The position numbers and the translations under genes are program-made. A DNA stretch of 16,207 nucleotides from NCBI GenBank assembly GCA_031258505.1, contig JAIRMT010000125.1, forward strand, positions 1 through 16,207. Reading direction: 5' to 3'. Shown one piece after another: positions 13,407 through 16,207 of the stretch. The notes below the pieces were generated by a model. It ran no database searches. It was not told the DNA's origin and saw nothing but the letters and a program-made list of their open reading frames with translations. The stretch comes from Treponema sp. GTDB lineage: Bacteria; Spirochaetota; Spirochaetia; Treponematales; Breznakiellaceae. Every line of letters starts with the position of its first letter. Positions within the stretch are counted from its first letter, which is position 1.

Positions 13407-13435
13407 TTGACAGGGCTGATAACACACGGTATATA
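13407..13435 (+). promoter_or_regulatory. Strong promoter with -10 box abutting the carboxylase start
   Basis: TTGACA (13407-13412), a 17-bp spacer and TATATA (13430-13435). Transcription should begin near 13442, next to the ATG at 13444, and no ribosome-binding site is present. This suggests a leaderless or nearly leaderless mRNA. Confidence 0.6.
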
Positions 13436-13443
13436 TGCGTGTT

Positions 13444-14910
13444 ATGGCTAATTATGATTTGGGAAAACAACACCGGAAAGGAAAACTTCACGCTATCGAG
13501 CGGATCAAACTGCTCCTCGACGAAGGATCGTTTCTGGAGGTCTATTCAGGGGTCAAGCCGGACGCTGCAAAAGAAATTCCTTATGATGGGGTTATTACAG
13601 GGTTCGGAACTGTACACGGAAAAACAGTCGCGGTATATGCGCAGGATTTTACAGTGCAAGGAGGAACTCTCGGAAATCTGCACGGCAGGAAAATTGCCGA
13701 GCTGTATCAGCAGGCTATTGATATTCATTGTCCGCTTATTGGGATTAACGATTCTGGCGGAGCGCGTATTCAGGAAGGGGTGAGCGCGCTTGCCGGTTAT
13801 GGCGATGTATTTACGCAGAATGTGCGGGCTTCGGGCTATATTCCGCAGATTTCCATTATCGCGGGACCATGCGCCGGCGGCGCGGTATATTCGCCGGGAA
13901 TAACCGACTTTATTTTTGTTATTGACCGCATTGGCCTGATGTTTATTACTGGCTCAAAAGTGGTAAAGGCGGCAATGGCGATTGATATAAGCGATGAGGA
14001 ACTGGGCGGCAGTCTCATACACGCGCAAAAAAGCGGGGTTGCGCATTTCCGCCTTGACAGCGAGAAACAATGTTACGAGACAGTGCAGCGTCTGCTTGAT
14101 TATATTCCGCGCTGGAACGGGGAAGAGCCGTCTCAAAAAGCGTTTGAGTTTAGCGAGGTGAAACTCACAACGCTCAACAAGTTGATACCGGAACGCTCTA
14201 ATCAGGGGTATGATATTCGCTCGGTTATTAATGTTCTGGTTGACGACGATTCGTTTTTCGAGGTACAGGCTGAATTTGCCCCAAATATGCTTATTGGATT
14301 CGCGTATATCAATGGCTGGCTTACGGGCATAATCGCCAACAACCCGATATTTCTTGGAGGTATCGCTGATTCTGACGCCAGTGATAAGGCGGCGCGTTTT
14401 ATCCGTTACTGCGACGCTTTTAATATTCCGCTGCTGACTATTGTCGATATTCCCGGATTTGTTCCCGGGCCTGACGAGGAAAAAAAGGGAATTATCCGTC
14501 ATGGCGCGAAGCTGATTTACGCATACGCGGAATCGACCGTGCCGAAAATTACGCTGATTGTGCGGAAGGCTTATGGCGGCGCGTATATTGCCATGTGTTC
14601 AAAGCACCTGGGCGCTGATTTTGTGTTCGCCTGGCCCAAAGCCGAAATTGCGGTGATGGGCGCTGACGGGGCGATACAGATTCTTTATTCAAAGGAACTG
14701 CTTGCCCATGACAGCGAGTATCGCAAGACTTTGCAGCAGCAGTATCAGGAAGAATACATGACGCCGCGCATCGCGGCTGAAAAGGGATATATCACAGAAG
14801 TCATCGCGCCCGAAGAGAGCAGGTCGAAGATCGCGCGCGGTTTTGAGGTATTGCGGGGTAAGAAAATCAGCGGAGGCATAACGAAAAAACACGGGAATAT
14901 TCCGTTGTAG
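13444..14910 (+). CDS. Acyl-CoA carboxylase carboxyltransferase subunit (propionyl-CoA carboxylase beta / methylmalonyl-CoA decarboxylase alpha type)
   Basis: The 488-residue product is a complete biotin-dependent carboxyltransferase with two crotonase-like halves. The N-half has KQHRKGKLHAIERIKLLLDE (8-27), GGTLGNLHGRKI, NDSGGARIQEG (102-112) and the oxyanion loop GPCAGGAVYSPG (141-152). The C-half has DIPGFVPG (335-342), IIRHGAKLIYAYAE (350-363) and RKAYGGAYIAM (374-384). It moves carboxyl groups between biotin and an acyl-CoA such as propionyl- or methylmalonyl-CoA. No biotin carboxylase, biotin carrier or decarboxylase membrane subunit is adjacent, so the partner and direction are unknown. 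ATG 13444 is preferred over ATG 13435, which lies in the -10 box. Confidence 0.92.
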   Translation: MANYDLGKQHRKGKLHAIERIKLLLDEGSFLEVYSGVKPDAAKEIPYDGVITGFGTVHGKTVAVYAQDFTVQGGTLGNLHGRKIAELYQQAIDIHCPLIGINDSGGARIQEGVSALAGYGDVFTQNVRASGYIPQISIIAGPCAGGAVYSPGITDFIFVIDRIGLMFITGSKVVKAAMAIDISDEELGGSLIHAQKSGVAHFRLDSEKQCYETVQRLLDYIPRWNGEEPSQKAFEFSEVKLTTLNKLIPERSNQGYDIRSVINVLVDDDSFFEVQAEFAPNMLIGFAYINGWLTGIIANNPIFLGGIADSDASDKAARFIRYCDAFNIPLLTIVDIPGFVPGPDEEKKGIIRHGAKLIYAYAESTVPKITLIVRKAYGGAYIAMCSKHLGADFVFAWPKAEIAVMGADGAIQILYSKELLAHDSEYRKTLQQQYQEEYMTPRIAAEKGYITEVIAPEESRSKIARGFEVLRGKKISGGITKKHGNIPL

Positions 14911-14938
14911 ACGCCCAGTGTTTTTATGCGCAGCCCCT

Positions 14939-14969
14939 CTTGACTTAATCTTTACATTGACTTTTATAC
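14939..14969 (+). promoter_or_regulatory. Possible promoter for the aldo/keto reductase gene
   Basis: TTGACT near 14939 and TATACT near 14964 are separated by about 19 bp, and a second TTGACT lies in between. The region is AT-rich compared with the genes on both sides. Spacing is longer than ideal. Confidence 0.35.
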
Positions 14970-15036
14970 TATCTGCATTCCCTTTATCATAAAGATATTG
15001 GGAAAGATGGTATACAAAACGAAAAGGAGAAACAGT

Positions 15037-15888
15037 ATGAATTCACTGTCGGACACCTATCAGCTTTCTAACGGGGTACACATTCCGTGTATTGGTTTTG
15101 GGACCTGGCAGACGCCAAACAGCGACCTTGGCGTCGCTTCGGTAAAGGCCGCTATTGCCGCTGGCTATCGGCATATTGACACAGCTCAGGGCTATGGCAA
15201 CGAGGCGAGTGTTGGCAAGGCGGTTAAGGAAAGCGGAGTAAAGCGGGATGAGCTTTTCATCACATCCAAACTGACCAACACTGAGCATGGCTATGAAAAA
15301 ACCCTTGCCGCGTTTGAAGAGACAATGAAAAAGCTGGACATGGATTACCTTGACCTGTTTTTGATACATTGGCCTAATCCCTTGCCTTTCCGCAGCCGCT
15401 GGCAGGAAGCTAATGCTGGTACATGGAAAGCCTTTGAGGAGCTTTACCAAGCAAAGCGCATTCGGGCTATCGGTATCAGTAATTTTCGTCAGCGCCATAT
15501 TGAAGCGCTGTTAAAGACTGCCGCGCTTGCGCCTATGGTCAACCAGATCAGGCTTTGTCCGGGGGATACGCAGGATGAGCTTGTGGCATATTGCAGGAGC
15601 AAAGGCATGATTTTAGAGGCTTACAGCCCGCTGGGGATCGGCAAAATCTTTGAAGTGCCGGAACTGCAAATACTTTCAAAGAAATACAGCAGGTCCATCG
15701 CCCAGATTTGCATCCGCTGGAGTCTGCAAATGGAGTTTTTGCCCCTGCCGAAATCCGTAACTCCGGCGCGGATCAAAGAAAACGCTGAGGTGTTTGATTT
15801 TGAGCTTTCCGAAGATGATGTAACACTCATCGCGGGACTCAAAGGGTGTGTGGGCTATTCCCAAGACCCGGATACGACGAGTTTCTAA
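15037..15888 (+). CDS. Aldo/keto reductase
   Basis: NADPH-dependent reduction of carbonyl compounds in the cytoplasm; (alpha/beta)8 barrel of the AKR superfamily, closest in pattern to the 2,5-diketo-gluconate/glyoxal reductase group (AKR5). The catalytic tetrad is visible: D48 and Y53 in HIDTAQGYGNE, K78 in TSKL, H111 in LIHWP. Signature regions IGISNF, MVNQIRLCPG (usually NQ-E-HP), EAYSPLG and the NADP-binding LPKSVTPARIKEN are present. The start at ATG 15037 has AAGGAGA (15024-15030) six bases upstream, giving 283 residues. The LCPG in place of the common xHPx after NQIE is a minor departure. The physiological substrate cannot be told from sequence. Confidence 0.93.
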   Translation: MNSLSDTYQLSNGVHIPCIGFGTWQTPNSDLGVASVKAAIAAGYRHIDTAQGYGNEASVGKAVKESGVKRDELFITSKLTNTEHGYEKTLAAFEETMKKLDMDYLDLFLIHWPNPLPFRSRWQEANAGTWKAFEELYQAKRIRAIGISNFRQRHIEALLKTAALAPMVNQIRLCPGDTQDELVAYCRSKGMILEAYSPLGIGKIFEVPELQILSKKYSRSIAQICIRWSLQMEFLPLPKSVTPARIKENAEVFDFELSEDDVTLIAGLKGCVGYSQDPDTTSF

Positions 15889-15933
15889 ACAAAACTGGGT
15901 TATCACTCACCTTACGCGCCGGAAAGAAAAAGA

Positions 15934-15994
15934 TCATCGAATGACGCGAATGAACGCGATGACATATTCGCGTATATTAGCGTCCATTCGATGA
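15934..15994. repeat. Nested inverted repeat, possible dispersed intergenic element
   Basis: TCATCGAATGACGC (15934-15947) pairs with GCGTCCATTCGATGA (15980-15994) with one bulged C. Inside it, ACGCGAAT (15944-15951) pairs with ATTCGCGT (15966-15973), overlapping the outer stem, so two folds compete. The CGCGAATGAACGCG motif resembles intergenic repeat families I remember from several phyla. A T-rich stretch follows some 20 bp downstream, so it could also act as a weak terminator. Confidence 0.6.
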
Positions 15995-16134
15995 CCAATT
16001 CTTACCGTTTTTTCTTCCTGCGTAACATGTCTGTGGACATTGTACTTGTTCTGCAAGCCGCCGTTTTCTTTGCCCAGGTCAGAAGCCCCTTCCGCTGAAA
16101 CACCGACAAACTTTTTTCTTTTTTTGTCCAGAGC

Positions 16135-16163
16135 TTGACATTCTTTTGAAAAAACGCTATACT
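16135..16163 (+). promoter_or_regulatory. Strong sigma-70 promoter reading out of the window
   Basis: TTGACA (16135-16140), a 17-bp spacer and TATACT (16158-16163), close to consensus. The predicted transcript begins near 16170. ATGTTCTTAACAT around the start contains the short inverted repeat ATGTT-CTT-AACAT, and ATGTTCT is mirrored by AGAACAT at the window's end, which may form an operator or leader hairpin. The gene served lies beyond 16207. Confidence 0.65.
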
Positions 16164-16207
16164 AGTAGTATGTTCTTAACATCAGTATACCAACAAGACA
16201 GAACATT

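Larger units (their letters stand above)
13133..13443. other. Divergent intergenic region between phosphoesterase and carboxylase genes
   Basis: About 310 bp without a supported gene. For the minus strand, TTGACA (complement of 13193-13198) is followed by only a weak -10. A CGCTATAGCG palindrome lies at 13182-13191. For the plus strand there is a strong promoter at 13407-13435. A 12-bp stem with one G-T pair spans 13331-13376. No recognised riboswitch. Confidence 0.5.
15889..16207. other. Terminal intergenic stretch (319 bp)
   Basis: No gene is supported. It contains a nested inverted repeat (15934-15994), several T tracts (about 16010-16015, 16111-16125) and a strong outward promoter. Minus-strand open stretches exist but lack a start signal and recognisable motifs. 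Confidence 0.5.

Noticed and set aside
13954..14502. A 182-codon frame antisense to the carboxyltransferase gene
   Set aside because: The opposite strand encodes a fully conserved enzyme over the same bases; the antisense product has no recognisable domain.
15935..16130. Possible minus-strand gene end in the right-hand intergenic region
   Set aside because: Open stretches exist in more than one frame, none with a start signal or known motif, and a strong plus-strand promoter and repeat element occupy the same region.

Overview
This looks like a piece of a spirochaete chromosome, probably a Treponema/Leadbettera-type organism of the kind found in termite guts. The reasons are the archaeal/spirochaete-type UMP kinase, a solute-binding protein start ending in FAGGGQQ, mid-range GC, and a murB / cysS / rpoE order that I recall from Treponema pallidum (from memory, not checked). 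The window has two halves of very different character.

Positions 1 to about 4640 are an accessory, decaying region. It opens with the last 36 codons and right end of an IS30-family element inserted into the 3' end of an ABC transporter gene. Next is a 603-bp array of 25 full and two partial 23/24-bp repeat units. Then comes a subtilisin-like (S8) peptidase cut off before its catalytic serine, a lantibiotic-exporter-type ABC transporter split by one in-frame TAA and frameshifted near its end, and a second dead start of the same peptidase. The peptidase and transporter pieces occur twice at a period of about 2.14 kb, so this is a degenerate tandem peptide maturation/export cassette. The array is missing from the equivalent place in the second copy. 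An AT-rich gene resembling Imm5-type immunity proteins follows, with a near-consensus promoter placed exactly at the junction with the dead peptidase. Beyond a gene-poor stretch is a chimeric reading frame: the N-terminus of a sugar-type solute-binding protein joined in frame to the C-terminus of an IS630-family transposase.

Positions 4661 to 15888 are mostly ordinary chromosomal genes. A small exported protein (+) faces a six-gene minus-strand operon: cysS, an ECF sigma factor, its zinc-finger anti-sigma, an exported protein, a TIG/transglutaminase-like lipoprotein and pyrH, with overlaps or short gaps throughout. Divergent from cysS is murB, which overlaps tail-to-tail with a HEAT-like exported protein. 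That gene lies behind a calcineurin-like phosphoesterase. Divergent again is an acyl-CoA carboxylase carboxyltransferase subunit whose best promoter suggests a leaderless mRNA, followed by an aldo/keto reductase. The last 319 bp hold a nested inverted repeat and a strong outward promoter for a gene beyond the window.

The most unusual part is 120-3660: a duplicated and broken peptidase/exporter cassette, a mosaic hairpin-forming minisatellite inserted in only one copy, and an apparently intact immunity-like gene alongside.
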